DNA of 64,000 nucleotides from Chondrilla cf. caribensis (GCA_964020155.1 OZ026555.1:5130795-5194794), one strand, 5' to 3'; counted from the stretch's first letter, positions 11,050 to 31,406 are shown. The notes: generated by a model not told the origin, from the letters alone. Program-made: numbers and translations.

Positions 11050-12415
11050 CACGTGTACAAACGTACATGTATAGTGTACCTCTATAGCTGTGTAGTGGCC
11101 CTCTATGGCTGTGTAGTGGCCCTCTATAGCTGTGTAGTGGCCCTCTATAGCTGTGTGGTGGCCCTCGATAGCTGTGTGGTGGCCCTATGTCCCTAATTTG
11201 CTCACAGGAGGTACAGTTATTCTATATCCCATAGTAACACATACAGTAGCAGTATGCATTGTGTTGTTGATGAGTGGACCTAGGTATTGCAGCAACCGAT
11301 ACGTCTGATTGATACACCCTACCAGTCTGCACAACACACACAGTAATCCCTTAGAGAGTTTAATGGGAAAGTGCTTGTTGAGATACAAGTATACATGTAC
11401 ACATGTGCATGCATGCGTAGTCCATTGTAGGCCAGCCCACTGGCTGTGTGGTGCTAACACACTACGGTGTATTACTAGGTGTGTAGGACTGAGTGTATAC
11501 GGGTGTTGATGCCAATACTGGAGTACGTACGTACAGTGTAGCCTCAGCATTAAAGTACATGGGTGTACGTGATCCTAATATTTCTGTAGTGTTTGGAGAG
11601 TCCTATGACCCATCGAATCAAGGTCCAGTAGAAAAGGTTCGTTGGATGTGACGTATAGTGTGTGTGTGTGCTTCTATACTCTGTTGGTCCACTAGCTGTA
11701 CATTAGTCCTCTGGGGTGTGTACTTCTATCCTCTGTTGGTCCACTAGTTGTACATTGGTCCTCTGCGGGGGTGTAGACCTTAGTGTTTGGCTGTGGACAC
11801 TCTTGTAGGTTGTCTATCCAAAGTCAGACGAGCAGAGAGCACGATTAAGGAGTGTGATGAAGGCCATTTTCCTGTTCAGAGCTCTTGAATCAGAGCAGGA
11901 GAACGAAGTGCTGGATGCCATCTTTGAGAGGAAGGTACAGCCGAATGATCACATCATAGATCAAGGAGATGACGGGGACAATTTTTATGTGATTGATAGG
12001 TAGGTGTGGTTAGCAAAGGTGTAACTGTAAGGAGGGGGGTGTCATATTGTTGTTAGTGGATGTGTGTATGTATGTATGTGCCAGTGGTTTATTGATGGAA
12101 TCATCTACCCCTCAATGATGTCTTGTCTTGCAGTGGAAAGTATGACATTTACGTTGCTACAAACGGTGGCGAACCAAAGTTGGTTGGTAACTATGACAAC
12201 GAAGGGAGTTTTGGAGAGCTAGCCCTGATGTACAACACTCCTCGAGCAGCTACGATAGTGGCCACCACCGAGGGGGTGCTCTGGGCTCTGGTAGGTCTGG
12301 AGATGCTGACAGCATTGTTGCCTTTGTGTGTTACTGCTTGTGTGCTCTATGTCAGGACCGGATGACCTTCAGGAGGATCATTTGTGATGCTGCTTCGCGT
12401 AAGGTCCGTGGTTAG

Positions 12416-12472
<57 letters not shown>

Positions 12473-13220
12473 TGTGATTGTTGCACTTTTCCAATTCAGA
12501 GGAAGACCTACCATGATCTTTTGGAGAGTGTGCCAATGCTTGGGCAACTGGAGGTAAGAACACATCATCCACTTAGCAGTGTTATGATAACAACTAACGT
12601 TACATAATAAATTGAAGTATGTGTTCCAGTTCAGTGTATTGAGTGTGCACCAGGAGTAGGAGTTAGCAGAGTGTGTGGTTGCTCCTTGGTAGAAGGGCCC
12701 TTTGGTCAGCATTTACCGATGTAGTCTTGTCCCATGTAGGCCTATGAGAGGCTGAACCTGGCTGATGCTCTGGAGAGAACCCACTACTCCAATGGCGATG
12801 TCATCATCCGCCAGGGAGACGATGCCAGCACCTTCTATCTCATTGAGGAGGGGAGTGTCTCTGTAACAATGACAGACGTGGTACGTATGGGAATTTGTGT
12901 TGGTGTGAGTGTGCATGTAGGCTTGTACGAATGTGTACACTTGTGCACATGTCCACCTGCACACACACTATGAGTGGTTGTACACACAGTCTGCGTGGTC
13001 TCCCATTTCTAGAATGACTCATCAAAGAGTGTGGAAGTCAACACACTCTCCAAAGGCCAGTACTTTGGAGGTGGGTGTGTCTTGTGTTTGAGTGACAATA
13101 CTAAACACTCACTGACGAACTGGTTGTCTTCTTTCAGAACTTGCTCTACTGACCAATAAGCCCCGAGCAGCCACTGTGACTGCTGTAGGAGATACCGTTT
13201 GTGCAGGTGTGTGTGCGTGC

Positions 13221-13271
<51 letters not shown>

Positions 13272-13599
13272 GTGTGCTGAAGTTATCACTTGCACCCATG
13301 AAAGCATGTACACTTTATTCCCTCGATGTACCGATTATCTCGCAACATGGGTATCTCATCTTGAGTCATTGCTCGTCATTCATCCAGTGATTGTGAGATG
13401 CTCACTGAATACCACCATGGAGATCACCCCTTACAGACTTATAATCTCCTTCTCTTTTGTTATAGTTCTCGATGTGAAGGCTTTTGAACGTCTCCTTGGG
13501 CCCTGCAAGGACATCATGAAGAGGAACATAGAACTCTACAAGCAGCAGCTCCACGAACTCTTTGGTAGTTCTCTTGGTATAGGAGAGGAGGCACCATGA
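9404..13599 (+). CDS. PRKAR2: cAMP-dependent protein kinase type II regulatory subunit
   Basis: Eleven exons: 9404-9596, 10131-10199, 11590-11636, 11809-11999, 12134-12290, 12356-12403, 12500-12553, 12740-12880, 13013-13070, 13138-13206, 13466-13599; 386 aa. Residues 3-40 are an RII dimerisation/docking domain ([25 protein letters not shown]), which binds AKAPs. An acidic linker leads to the inhibitor site RRRQS, whose phosphorylatable Ser marks type II. Two cyclic-nucleotide-binding domains follow, each with a phosphate-binding cassette: [15 protein letters not shown] and [15 protein letters not shown]. The protein holds the PKA catalytic subunit inactive until cAMP binds. Introns hold several minisatellites. 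The last seven codons plus the 3' flank are the left edge of the tandem duplication: the same sequence recurs from 23954. Confidence 0.96.
9904..10112. repeat. 18-bp minisatellite, PRKAR2 intron 1
   Basis: Roughly eleven tandem units built on gtgtggtgtgtgtcaatg / gtcactg variants, ending just before exon 2. Confidence 0.9.
10383..10592. repeat. 30-bp minisatellite, PRKAR2 intron 2
   Basis: Seven tandem units of 30 bp beginning acaagtgagggtagacacca. Because the period is a multiple of three, open frames run through it on both strands; none is a gene. Confidence 0.92.
10955..11190. repeat. (GT)n microsatellite plus 21-bp minisatellite
   Basis: PRKAR2 intron 2: a GT tract of about 90 bp (10955-11047), then about five units of a 21-bp repeat containing tagctgtgtagtggccct (11080-11190). 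Confidence 0.9.
11665..11765. repeat. Two-copy tandem repeat, PRKAR2 intron 3
   Basis: A unit of about 54 bp containing tgttggtccactag and tgtacattgg/agtcctctg occurs twice in tandem. Confidence 0.75.
12417..12476. repeat. (GT)n microsatellite, PRKAR2 intron 6
   Basis: About 28 GT units between exons 6 and 7. Confidence 0.95.
13207..13270. repeat. (GT)n microsatellite, PRKAR2 intron 10
   Basis: The GT tract begins at the splice donor of exon 10, so the donor gtgtgt is the first unit of the microsatellite. Confidence 0.9.
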
Positions 13600-14986
13600 C
13601 CACACTTGTTGCTGGTGCTGTACCGTAGTAATCTATCCAAGCATTCTGCTCTATATATCCGACTATTTCAAGTTCTTAATTGTGCTTAGCCGTTGTAATC
13701 AACAACAGTAGTCTTTGTGATAATTATTGTAAATTGTGCGTTATTAGTAAACTCAATCATTCAACATGTTTTAATACTGTATTCAACTCAAACTTTCGGC
13801 AGCTTAATTATTATAATATTAGCATGTCCTTTAATAATTATTATTCAAATGAATGATTTAGCATAATCGTAAATAATTTGATTAAAATCATGAAATGTAA
13901 AGCCTGGCACAGAATATCCACCAGCTGCAACACTGGTTACGTGTGAGGACTTGGAGATGGGTAGCTACCGCTGGACATGTTTGAGAAAGAGAGAAATAAT
14001 ATGAAATAGGTCATCATTACAATATCCAGTTCTGGTGCATCATCACAATTGTCAATTGATGGATGAAATATGACACATGATGGATGACGGTTGACATAGG
14101 ATGGGTGATAGATGACATGATAATAATGGATGAGGAATGATGGTTGATGGATAACCATCGTGAATGAAGGCCATTATGCTGAGGTTTGTGGTTTGAGTGT
14201 AATGCATAAGATATCCCATATGAGTTAGGAGAGCACATTACTACCAACCACCTGATACTCAGGGAGTGACCGTAACATGGACAAGGAGAGCTATACAGCT
14301 TATTGTACTCTAATTGATTTGCTGGATGCACAATGACCACAAAGAACTCAAATTACTACTAATGGTATGCTGTTGAGGAAACCAAGTTTATAAAAAGATG
14401 AACTTGACCTTGTGTCAGCTTGGGCCATAGGTGCTCAGCGTACGTCAGGACGGTCCATTAATTCTGATGGCATACGTAAGTAGTCTGGAATATACTGTAC
14501 TACGGAAATATGTAATCTGAACGACATGCAAGTCATGAACTAATCTATGTGTGCTAGGATAGTCAGGAGTTACAATGTCATCTAATTTAGATGTGGCCTC
14601 CTTGCGATCTGTAGGGTGCATGGTTCATTAGTATAGTGTCCAGTGCGCGACCTTGCTCCTCTGATGCACATGAGCGATGAACGAAATAGGGCAAAGTTCA
14701 ATTCGCATCTAATAAGGTTCATCATCTTGCTATATAGGATATCCCGTTTCTCCACAATCATTGCGGTTAATCTTCTGTAAAAGAATAATTAAAATAAAAC
14801 TCTGGAATATACTGTACTACTTGTCGGGAAATGTTGATATGGGGAATACCCGTCTTCGGGTCATAGTACACAATAATTTAATCGTCCCTGAAGAGATGGT
14901 GGTGAGCGTTGGTTGTAACAGCTTCGTCTGTGTTGAACGAAAGAGTGCTTCACATTAGCTAAGTAACGTATGTGCTCGTTCATCAT
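13600..14986. other. PRKAR2 3' flank and CZIB upstream region, left copy
   Basis: No further gene recognised. The first 300 bp are AT-rich 3' UTR-like sequence. About 14030-14160 is an imperfect tract of GGATGA/TGATGG-like units. The remainder is presumably the CZIB promoter. The equivalent right-copy stretch is 23976-25362 and is nearly identical, so short frames open in both copies do not by themselves show coding selection. Confidence 0.5.
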
Positions 14987-16066
14987 ATGCAGAAAATCGC
15001 TCTGCAATTCAAAGCACAACTGGACAACATCACGGATCTTCGCCCAGTTGGAGAGGATTTTCGTTGGTATTTAAAGGTTCGTCTGTTATTTAAACATAGA
15101 TACTCGACCATAAGGTCGAGTATCTATGATTTAAAGTGGTGGTTCAACTTGGAAGGACATATCATATTATGGTACTTGTCACAAATTTCAGCTTCGTTGT
15201 GCCAATTGTGGCGAGGAGAATCCGAAATGGGTTTACTGTTATCGAGCTGTGAGTATTGGTGACTTGGTTTGGAAATCTTTGTCATTGCTTATTTTGGTCG
15301 TTTAGGAGAAAGTGCCCATTAAAGGAAGTAGAGGAGAAGCGTGTCTTGTGACAAAGTGTGCTTTGTGCGGTCGAGAAAACTCCCTCGGTACATGGTCTGT
15401 GGTGTTGTGTGTGTGTGTGTCTATTATAATTATGTCTGTGCTGTGTGTTTGTCTGTAAGACTATAATGTTATGTGTCTGCACATGTAGTACTCAATGTTA
15501 TGTACACTTCCATTCAATTCTTTCAGACATCATTGGAGATTCCATTGGTGTTTATAACGTAAGTTTGTAGATGCATGTACACATTGCATGTCAGTATTGG
15601 CCATTAATTTTACCCAAGATCATTCCTTGCTGCAACAACGCAGGCGGAAGACAGTGAAGATTTCAAAACTATGGTCATCTTCGACTGCAGAGGGGTGGAG
15701 CCCATTGACTTCTCACCGCGAGTTCGTTACTGATTGGGAGCAAGCTCTGACCTAGTTGCTCTGTGTGCTGTCTCCTAGCTCTACTGCCTTGCTGTTTGAG
15801 GTCTCTTGTGTTGCATCTTGTTAGGCTGTTATTTGTGCTCGATTGTAGGTTGGGTTTGAAGCTAAAAGTAATTGTAATAAGGTCTTCACTGATATCAGCC
15901 TTACTGAAAAGGTGTGTGTGTGTGTGTGTGTGTGTGTGATTCTACTCTAACACGTTCATTTCCACCCCTGTGGCATGGCACCACTCAGGAATGGACAGAA
16001 TATGACGACCTATCCAACACACCTGTTGGGATATTTGAGGTTACTCACCAGTTTTCAAAGAAATAA
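14987..16066 (+). CDS. CZIB: CXXC-motif zinc-binding protein, left copy
   Basis: Seven exons: 14987-15076, 15192-15248, 15306-15387, 15527-15558, 15644-15721, 15849-15911, 15989-16066; 159 aa (human CZIB/C1orf123 about 160). It starts [12 protein letters not shown], matching the family start, and keeps two zinc-binding CxxC pairs at residues 33/36 (CANC) and 67/70 (CALC). The conserved core [17 protein letters not shown] and the C-terminal EWTEYDD...[10 protein letters not shown] are present. The family is a small conserved zinc-binding fold (UPF0587); its cellular role is poorly defined. All splice sites and frames are intact. The ATG overlaps a potential acceptor (atgcag|), so a different first exon cannot be excluded. 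It is convergent with MED20. Confidence 0.93.
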
Positions 16067-16294
16067 ACGAAATTCAAGTTTTAGTTTTGTTTTACGTTAC
16101 AACAGTTGTACTGTTCTTTGTACAGAGGTTTACAGAACACCTAGTATGAACATGCAAGTGTACCTGTTTGCATGTAGTCACCACATGCATGTAGTCACCA
16201 CATGCATGTGTTTGAGCATGTAGACCTATCATTGATGAAATATCATTAAATGTTGAAAATAGGACATAAAATCAATTGTAGTACAATTGGAGAC

Positions 16295-16863
16295 TTATCG
16301 AGTTCCTTTTCTGAGTTTACCAAAAATTTGTATATAATTCAAGGCTCTGTCAGTGGGCGTGTACTCCAGCTCGGTGGGTGACTTGCTGGGAGGTGTGGGA
16401 GGCTGTGTCTGCTGCAGCAGAACTTGCACGAATCTGGCCAACGCATCCCAGCAGTCAGCAATGACGGTTGTTTCCTTATCTTCAACTTCAACAAGAATAC
16501 CGCGGTTATTAGCGCCGTAGGTCACAGATGCGATCTTCACAATGTAGTGGTCACACTGGTACCTGTTCCCCTTTGCTTCCATCTTCTGGCCTTTCCGAGG
16601 TGCGTAGAACCCCTTCAAGTTCTGCATGATCAGGTCAAAGGCATGATCGGCCACCAGACAGTTCCCCACAGCAGAAGCACTGGGTGAACCAGGAGCTGGG
16701 GCCTTCTCCATAACAGCAAACGAAGTACATGGATATTCTGAACTATGGACAAGATGCATCCCAAAGAACAATGCTGAGCCACATTGAAGGAAAGGGAAGA
16801 AAACCATCCTCAAAGGATTTCAAAAATCATACATAAAACTTAATGCTCACCAGCTGACTCCCA
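16295..16863 (-). pseudogene. MED20: MED20, left copy, broken by an internal deletion
   Basis: Exon 1 (14 nt ending at 16863) and almost all of exon 3 are present. A deletion corresponding to 27107-27595 of the right copy (489 bp) has fused the first few bases of exon 2 (cattgttctttggga on the minus strand) directly to exon 3. Reading from the normal start, translation reaches a stop about ten codons into the fused exon. A 172-codon frame remains open through exon 3 but lacks the N-terminal third of the protein and uses a frame shifted relative to exon 1. The deletion joint shows about one base of microhomology. I judge it non-functional unless an unseen alternative first exon exists. Confidence 0.85.
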
Positions 16864-17062
16864 TTTTGTTTCAATTTGTATGAGTTTCATAATGTTTTCT
16901 ATAGTATAAAATCAATAGTTAACGCCCACGCGCTATGGGAGGTCCGTTTAGTTTGCGGTGATCCTTGTTGGCCTCCATGCGATACAGCATTGAAACTGGG
17001 TACCTACCAGATTCAAGTTCAAAGTGTTGAGATATCAGATTAGTGAACCTCCAGGTGTCGCC
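16864..17062. promoter_or_regulatory. Presumed bidirectional promoter, MED20/laminin (left copy)
   Basis: About 200 bp separates the divergent start codons of MED20 and laminin; the equivalent in the right copy is 27700-27897. No TATA box stands out. Assignment rests on geometry only. Confidence 0.45.
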
Positions 17063-23958
<6,896 letters not shown>

Positions 23959-25362
23959 GAGAGGAGGCACCATGACCACACTTGTTGCTGGTGCTGTACC
24001 GTAGTAATCTATCCAAGCATTCTGCTCTATATATCCGACTATTTCAAGTTCTTAATTGTGCTTAGCCGTTGTAATCAACAACAGTAGTCTTTGTGATAAT
24101 TATTGTAAATTGTGCGTTATTAGTAAACTCAATCATTCAACATGTTTTAATACTGTATTCAACTCAAACTTTCGGCAGCTTAATTATTATATTATTAGCA
24201 TGTCCTTTAATAATTATTATTCAAATGAATGATTTAGCATAATCGTAAATAATTTGTTTAAAATCATGAAATGTAAAGCCTGGCACAGAATATCCACTGG
24301 CTGCAACACTGGTTATGTGTGAGGACTTGGAGATGGGTAGCTACCGCTGGACATGTTTGAGAAAGAGAGAAATAATATGAAATAGGTCATCATTACAATA
24401 TCCAGTTCTGGTGCATCACCACAATTGTCAATTGATGGATGAAATATGACACATGATGGATGACGGTTGACATAGGATGGGTGATAGATGACATGATAAT
24501 AATGGATGAGGAATGATGGTTGATGGATAACCATCGTGAATGAATGCCATTATGCTGAGGTCTGTGGTTTGAGTGTAATGCATAAGATATCCCATATGAG
24601 TTAGGAGAGCACATTACTACCAACCACCTGATACTCAGGGAGTGACCGTAACATGGACAAGGAGAGCTATACAGCTTATTGTACTCTAATTGATTTGCTG
24701 GATGCACAATGACCACAAAGAACTCAAATTACTACTAATGGTATGTTGAGGAAACCAAGTTTATAAAAAGATGAACTTGACCTTGTGTCAGCTTGGGCCA
24801 TAGGTGCTCAGCGTACGTCAGGACGGTCCATTAATTCTGATGGCATACGTAAGTAGTCTGGAATATACTGTACTACGGAAATATGTAATCTGAACGACAT
24901 GCAAGTCATGAACTAATCTATGTGTGCTAGGATGGTCAGGTGTTACAATGTCATCTAATTTAGATGTGGCCCCCTTGCGATCTGTAGGGTGCATGGTTCA
25001 TTAGTATAGTGTCCAGTACGCGACCTTGCTCCTCTGATGCACATGAACGATGAACGAAATAGGGCAAAGTTCAATTTGCATCTAATAAGGCTCATCATCT
25101 TGCTATATAGGATATCCCGTTTCTCCACAATCATTGCGGCTAATCTTCTGCTGTAAAAGAATAAATAAAATAAAATTCTGGAATATACTGTACTACTTGT
25201 CGGGAAATGTTGATATGGGGAATACCCGTCTTCGGGTCATAGTTCACAATAATTTAATCGTCCCTGAAGAGATGGTGGTGAGCGTTGGTTGTAACAGCTT
25301 CGTCTGTGTTGAACGAAAGAGTGCTTCACATTAGCTAAGTAACGTATGTGCTTGTTCATCAT

Positions 25363-26414
25363 ATGCAGAAAATCGCTCTGCAATTCAAAGCACAACTGGA
25401 CAACATCACGGATCTTCGCCCAGTTGGAGAGGATTTTCGTTGGTATTTGAAGGTTCGTCTATTATTTAAAGTGGTGGTTCAACTTGGAAGGACATATCAT
25501 ATTATGGTACTTGTCACAAATTTCAGCTTCGTTGTGCCAATTGTGGCGAGGAGAATCCGAAATGGGTTTACTGTTGTCGAGCTGTGAGTATTGGTGACTT
25601 GGTTTGGAAATCTTTGTCATTGCTTATTTTGATTGTTTAGGAGAAAGTGCCAATTAAAGGAAGTAGAGGAGAAGCATGTCTTGTGACAAAGTGTGCTTTA
25701 TGCGGTCGAGAGAACTCCCTCGGTACATGGTCTCTGGTGTTGTGTGTATTGTGTTGTGTGTGTCTATTATAATTATGTCTGTGCTATGCGTGTTTGTCTG
25801 TAAGACTATAATATTATGTCTGCACATGTAGTACTCAATGTTATGTACACTTCCATTCAATTCTTTTAGACATCATTGGAGATTCCATTGGTGTTTATAA
25901 CGTAAGTTTGTAGATGCATGTACACATTGCATGTCAGTATTAGCCATTAATTTCACCCAAGATCATTCCTTGCTGCAACAACACAGGCAGAAGACAGTGA
26001 AGATTTCAAAACTATAGTCATCTTCGACTGCAGAGGGGTGGAGCCCATTGACTTCTCACCACGAGTTCGTTACTGATTGGGAGCAAGCTCCGACCTAGTT
26101 GCTCTGTGTGCTGTCTCCTAGATCTACTACCTTGCTGTTTGAGGTCTCTTGTGTTGCATCTTGTTAGGTTGTTATTTGTGCTCGATTGTAGGTTGGCTTT
26201 GAAGCTAAAAGTGATAGCAGTAATAAGGTCTTCACTGATATCAGCCTTACTGAAAAGGTGTGTGTATGTGTGTGTGTGTGTGTGTGATTCTACTCTAACA
26301 CGTTCATTTCCACCCCTGTGGCACGGCACCACTCAGGAATGGACAGAATATGACGACCTATCCAACACACCTGTTGGGATATTTGAGGTTACTCACCAGT
26401 TTTCAAAGAAATAA
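25363..26414 (+). CDS. CZIB: CXXC-motif zinc-binding protein, right copy
   Basis: Same seven-exon structure as the left copy: 25363-25452, 25527-25583, 25641-25722, 25870-25901, 25987-26064, 26192-26257, 26337-26414; 160 aa. It differs by one extra codon in exon 6 (KSDSSNK here, KSNCNK on the left) and by Cys instead of Tyr at residue 47 (VYCCRA against VYCYRA). Both CxxC pairs are intact, so both copies look able to make protein. Confidence 0.93.
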
Positions 26415-26641
26415 ACGAAATTCAAGTTTTACTTTGTTTTACGTTACAACAGTTGTACTGTTCTTTGTACAGAGGTTTACAGAACACCTAGTATGAACAT
26501 GCAAGTGTACCTGTTTGCATGTAGTCACCACATGCATGTAGTCACCACATGCATGTGTTTGAGCATGTAGACCTATCATTGATGAAATATCATTAAATGT
26601 TGAAAATAGGACATAAAATCAATTGTAGTACAATCGGAGAC

Positions 26642-27159
26642 TTATCGAGTTCCTTTTCTGAGTTTACCAAAAATTTGTATATAATTCAAGGCTCTGTCAG
26701 TGGGTGTGTACTCCAGCTCGGTGGGTGACTTGCTGGGAGGTGTGGGAGGCTGTGTCTGCTGCAGCAGAACTTGCACAAATCTGGCCAACGCATCCCAGCA
26801 GTCAGCAATGACGGTTGTTTCCTTATCTTCGACTTCAACAAGAATACCGCGGTTATTAGCGCCGTAGGTCACAGATGCGATCTTCACAACGTAGTGGTCA
26901 CACTGGTACCTGTTCCCCTTTGCCTCCATCTTCTGGCCTTTCCGAGGTGCGTAGAACCCCTTCAAGTTCTGCATGATCAGGTCAAAGGCATGATCGGCCA
27001 CCAGACAGTTCCCCACAGCAGAAGCACTGGGTGAACCAGGAGCTGGGGCCTTCTCCATAACAGCAAACGAAGTACATGGATATTCTGAACTATGGACAAG
27101 ATGCATGATCTTTGGAGGGTTCGCTGGAGGACAAGGTAGAGAATAATACACAACATGTG

Positions 27160-27198
<39 letters not shown>

Positions 27199-27325
27199 AC
27201 ACGCGCACACACACACACACGCACACACACACACCACACCACACGCGCACACACACCACACAAGCACACACACACGCGCACACACACACACACCACACCA
27301 CACAAGCACACACACACACCACACA

Positions 27326-27367
<42 letters not shown>

Positions 27368-27699
27368 ACACAAGCACACACACACACACACACCACACCA
27401 CACAAGCACACACACACACACCACACAAGCACACACACACACACAAACACACACACCACACACCTACGTTAGCTGCGGATTGATAAGTTTCACAGTCTAT
27501 AACCCAATTACCACAATGCTTGGCTCCGATCTTGTCCATCTTCTTTTGAAGGGTGATCACAGCCGTGCTGAGGTCCATACCGGGGTCAGGAGGGTCCCAA
27601 AGAACAATGCTGAGCCACATTGAAGGAAAGGGGAGAAAACCATGCTTAAAGGATTTCAAAAATCATACATAAAATTAATGCTCACCAGCTGACTCCCAT
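26642..27699 (-). CDS. MED20: Mediator complex subunit 20, right copy
   Basis: Three exons on the minus strand: 27686-27699 (14 nt), 27464-27609, 26642-27123; 213 aa (human 212). The N-terminus MGVSC matches the family MGVTC. Conserved blocks include WVIDCETYQSAANV, KIMHLVHSSEYPCTSFA, the Trp-containing DCWDALARFVQVL and the C-terminal YIQIFGKLRK. MED20 pairs with MED18 in the Mediator head module, which links activators to RNA polymerase II. The second intron contains a long CA-rich microsatellite (27160-27463). Exon 1 lies about 200 bp from the divergent laminin start, suggesting a shared promoter. Confidence 0.93.
27160..27463. repeat. CA-rich compound microsatellite, MED20 intron 2
   Basis: CA units interrupted by ccacacaagc and gcgc. 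It fills nearly the whole intron between MED20 exons 2 and 3 and is absent from the left copy because of the deletion there. Confidence 0.93.
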
Positions 27700-27897
27700 T
27701 TTGTTTCAATTTGTATTAGTTTCATCGGTGTTTTTATAGTATAAAATCAATAGCTAACGCCCACGCACTATGGGAGGTCCGTGTAGTTTGCGGTGATCCT
27801 TGTTGGCCTCCATGCGATACAGCATTGAAACTGAGTACCTACCAGATTCAAGTTCACAGTGTTGAGATATCAGATTAGTGAACCTCCAGGTGTCGCC

Positions 27898-28443
27898 ATG
27901 TTGTGCAGACCCTACATTCTCCTCGGCTGTCTCGTCTCTCTGTTGATGCAACGGGCTCTCGCGCAGGGAGGAACGCGTGAGTTACCCCGCATAGCTGCTT
28001 GTGTGTTTCTCGTCGTGTGCACACGTGTGCACCCTGCCCAACTCCCTGTCCGTTGCTCACTGGCACATAAACTGCTCAGAAGTTCAGACCTGCTCTGAAT
28101 GCATCGAACCATCCCCTCCTGATGGGGGAGGAGTAATGTGCATTGGACGAGGGAGGCAGGGTTGGTCGAGACCTGGACTAGTAGTGCAAGTGCAGCACCT
28201 GGACCAGCTGTAGACTAATCAATATATTAAAGTAACCCTAACCCCTAAAAATAAAATCCAGTGATACTCTTGACAATGACTTAAAAAGGTCTGCTCATTT
28301 GTCTTTCCATCTCTCACACTCCAGCAGCCAATGTTGCACACCTTCCACCTTCCCCCAATCACATTCCCCACATGTATTATACGTATATGTGTGTACAGGT
28401 ATATGTGTGTATGTGTGCTTGTGTGTACGTATGAGTGTTTGTG

Positions 28444-28518
<75 letters not shown>

Positions 28519-28761
28519 GTGTGTGTCATACGATGTGTACATGTGCTATTAGTTTATGTTGTGTTTGCATGTAGTAAGAGTGCACTTGTATGGATTGGGA
28601 ATCATGATATGTGCCTTGTGTTGTTTCTGTGGTAATTTGATAGTGTGGGAAAAGTCCATACCATCTCATAGTAACTTAATAAACAATGTACACCATACCA
28701 AGGAAGCAAAACAGTGAAGTGTGTTACATCCATACATATACACCTGCACACACACACACAC

Positions 28762-28835
<74 letters not shown>

Positions 28836-31363
28836 CCCTCCCCCTCCATTCAGTGTCCTGTCAGCTTGTTGCCTGTATCCCTGATTCTGGAGACATCCTG
28901 ATTGGTAGAGGAGACAGTGTCTCCATCAACTCAACGTGTGGCATGGTCAAAGCAGAAAGCTACTTTGCTCCATGTACAGAAGGTCCACCCTGTTCCTTTG
29001 TTTGCAATGCCAACGATTCCTCCACATCTCACCCACCTGAAAATATTGCCCTACCTTATTCTTCTGCCGATGTGAACAAGACTTGGTGGCAGTCCTCGAT
29101 CGGGGATGAAGTGGTGTCCATAGAGATCAGCCTCAGAGCACTGTTCCATTTCACCCACTTTGTGATGACATTTAGATCGCCACGCCCACTCTCACTGATT
29201 GTTGAGAAGTCTCGAGACTTTGGCAAGACATACAGTGTCTACCAATACTTTGCTGACGATTGTCTGAGCACGTTTGGTATGGAGGCTAGGATCCGTTTGA
29301 TTGACATCAATGATGTGATCTGTTCCGAGTCCTACCTTGAAGAGGGAAGCAATGAAGTGAGTGTCCTGTGGAAATATGCTTAGTTGATTTGCAGACATTC
29401 CCTGTGTTAGAATCTATACAACGATATTCATTTGTCTGCTGATAATGAGATTCATTGAACCCCATGAGGTCTGCCATTGTTGCATCTGACAACAGTGGCA
29501 CCCTCTGCTAATACATTTGCCATGTACCCACTACCCCACGTGTTGCCATGTACTTTAACTTACTACCCCATGTATTGCCATGTACCCACTACCCCATGTA
29601 TTGCCATGTACCCACTACCCCACGTGTTGCCATGTACTTACTACCCCATGTATTGCCATGTACCCACTACCCCACGTGTTGCCATATACCTACTACCCCA
29701 CGTGTTGCCATGTACTTACTACCCCATGTATTGCCATGTACCCACTACCCCACGTGTTGCCATGTACCCACTACCCCATGTATTGTCCTATGAATTATCT
29801 CATGTATTTTCCCATATGTGCCACTATATGTATAGATTGTCTACAGAGTCCTACCTCCGTCCTTACGCATAACCGAGTTGTACACTCCTCAAGTGACAGA
29901 GAAGATCACCATCACCAACCTCCGGATCACTATGGCCGGACACGACCTCTCCTCAATTCTGAATGCTGAAGAGGCCCAATACCAGTATTTTGCCGTGTAC
30001 AGCCTGGTTCTGCGTGGGTGGTGCTTCTGCTACGGACATGCTAGCGAGTGTGATCCAATTGAGGGGGTTCCCCAGCAACCAGGAATGGTAGGTTTAGCTT
30101 TGATCCTTGTAACGGACACGTTTTGTGTGAAATCTTACAAGTTGGCAGTATGTTATACAATGCGATATTTGTGTTGTGCAAGATCTTGCCAGTGTTGCAT
30201 AAGATGTTCATCATGTTGCACAATACCTTGTTCCCATTGTGCAAGATCGTGTTTGCATTTCATACATGAAATATCATTGCACTGCCAGAGGTACTACCGT
30301 ACTGTAACTGTAGCAAACACCCCTTACGTGAAGGGTGTACGGTAGAAGCTCATTGAGACAAACTGTGAATACCAGCAAGCCACCAGTCAGTTGTTACCAT
30401 CAAGTGTTCCCCCATCAGAAGTGCTTGTTACTGTACACTACTGCAGCAAACTAAACTAAGCTAGAAATAACGGGTTCATTTTGAACAGTAAAGTTGTTTT
30501 GGGGTGTTTGTCCTTGAGGGGTGTCTACTGCCTTCGCTTCTCGTATGTCCTACAACAGGTGAACCCAATCTGCCGCTGTATCCACAACACCAGGGGGTCC
30601 AACTGTGAGGAGTGTCTTCCGCTGTACAACGACAGGCCATGGAAGGCTGCAGTTCCAGATGGAAAAGTTAACGCATGCAAACGTGAGCCTAGGTTCCATT
30701 CCAACTTTAAATTGTATATGTAACTTGAAGTGGGTTACTTTGCTCTCAGGATGTCAGTGCTACGGTCATGCTGATAGTTGTCACTATGACGAAGAGATAA
30801 ATGGAGGAGTGTGTGACAACTGTACACACAACACAGCTGGAATTAATTGTGAGCAATGTCAGCCATTTTTTTATCGGAATACAACAACTCTGAGGAATGA
30901 CCCGGACGTTTGTCTCGGTGAGCACCTCTCCTTGTTCACTGTTCATGTAGCAAACCAGTGACCACTGTACGTGGAGTAGTTATTAGGGGCTGCCGCAGGC
31001 TTGATATTACATTATTATTACACAGTATTATGTATATAATATATTGTGTTTCTATGTGTAAACTCAACACCAAATTTATATTATGATTTATAATTATTGC
31101 ACGAAAAAGATTTCGAAGCATTGAGAATAACAACAGCTTCACTGAACTTGAATCTTGAGCAGAGATTCTTCTAAACCTCAATGAGATGTCCAAGTGATTC
31201 AAGGGGGGATAGCCCCACAAGTTTTTGACTCAAATTACTTGTTCTATGAATATCATTACAATCCATCCTGTTATTGTGTATTTCATAATGTCCTGTTGTT
31301 GTGGATTGCACTATAGGTCCTTTTGTATATGCTGAATATCGGCATGCACATCACATACATATT

Positions 31364-31406
<43 letters not shown>

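Noticed and set aside
14017..14340. 107-codon frames conserved in both duplicated copies (also 24393-24716)
   Set aside because: Conservation is expected from the recent duplication; the sequence is an imperfect GGATGA-type tract with no protein features.
16295..16813. 172-codon minus-strand frame taken as an intact short MED20
   Set aside because: It lacks the conserved N-terminal exon and is out of frame with exon 1; the right copy shows the original structure.
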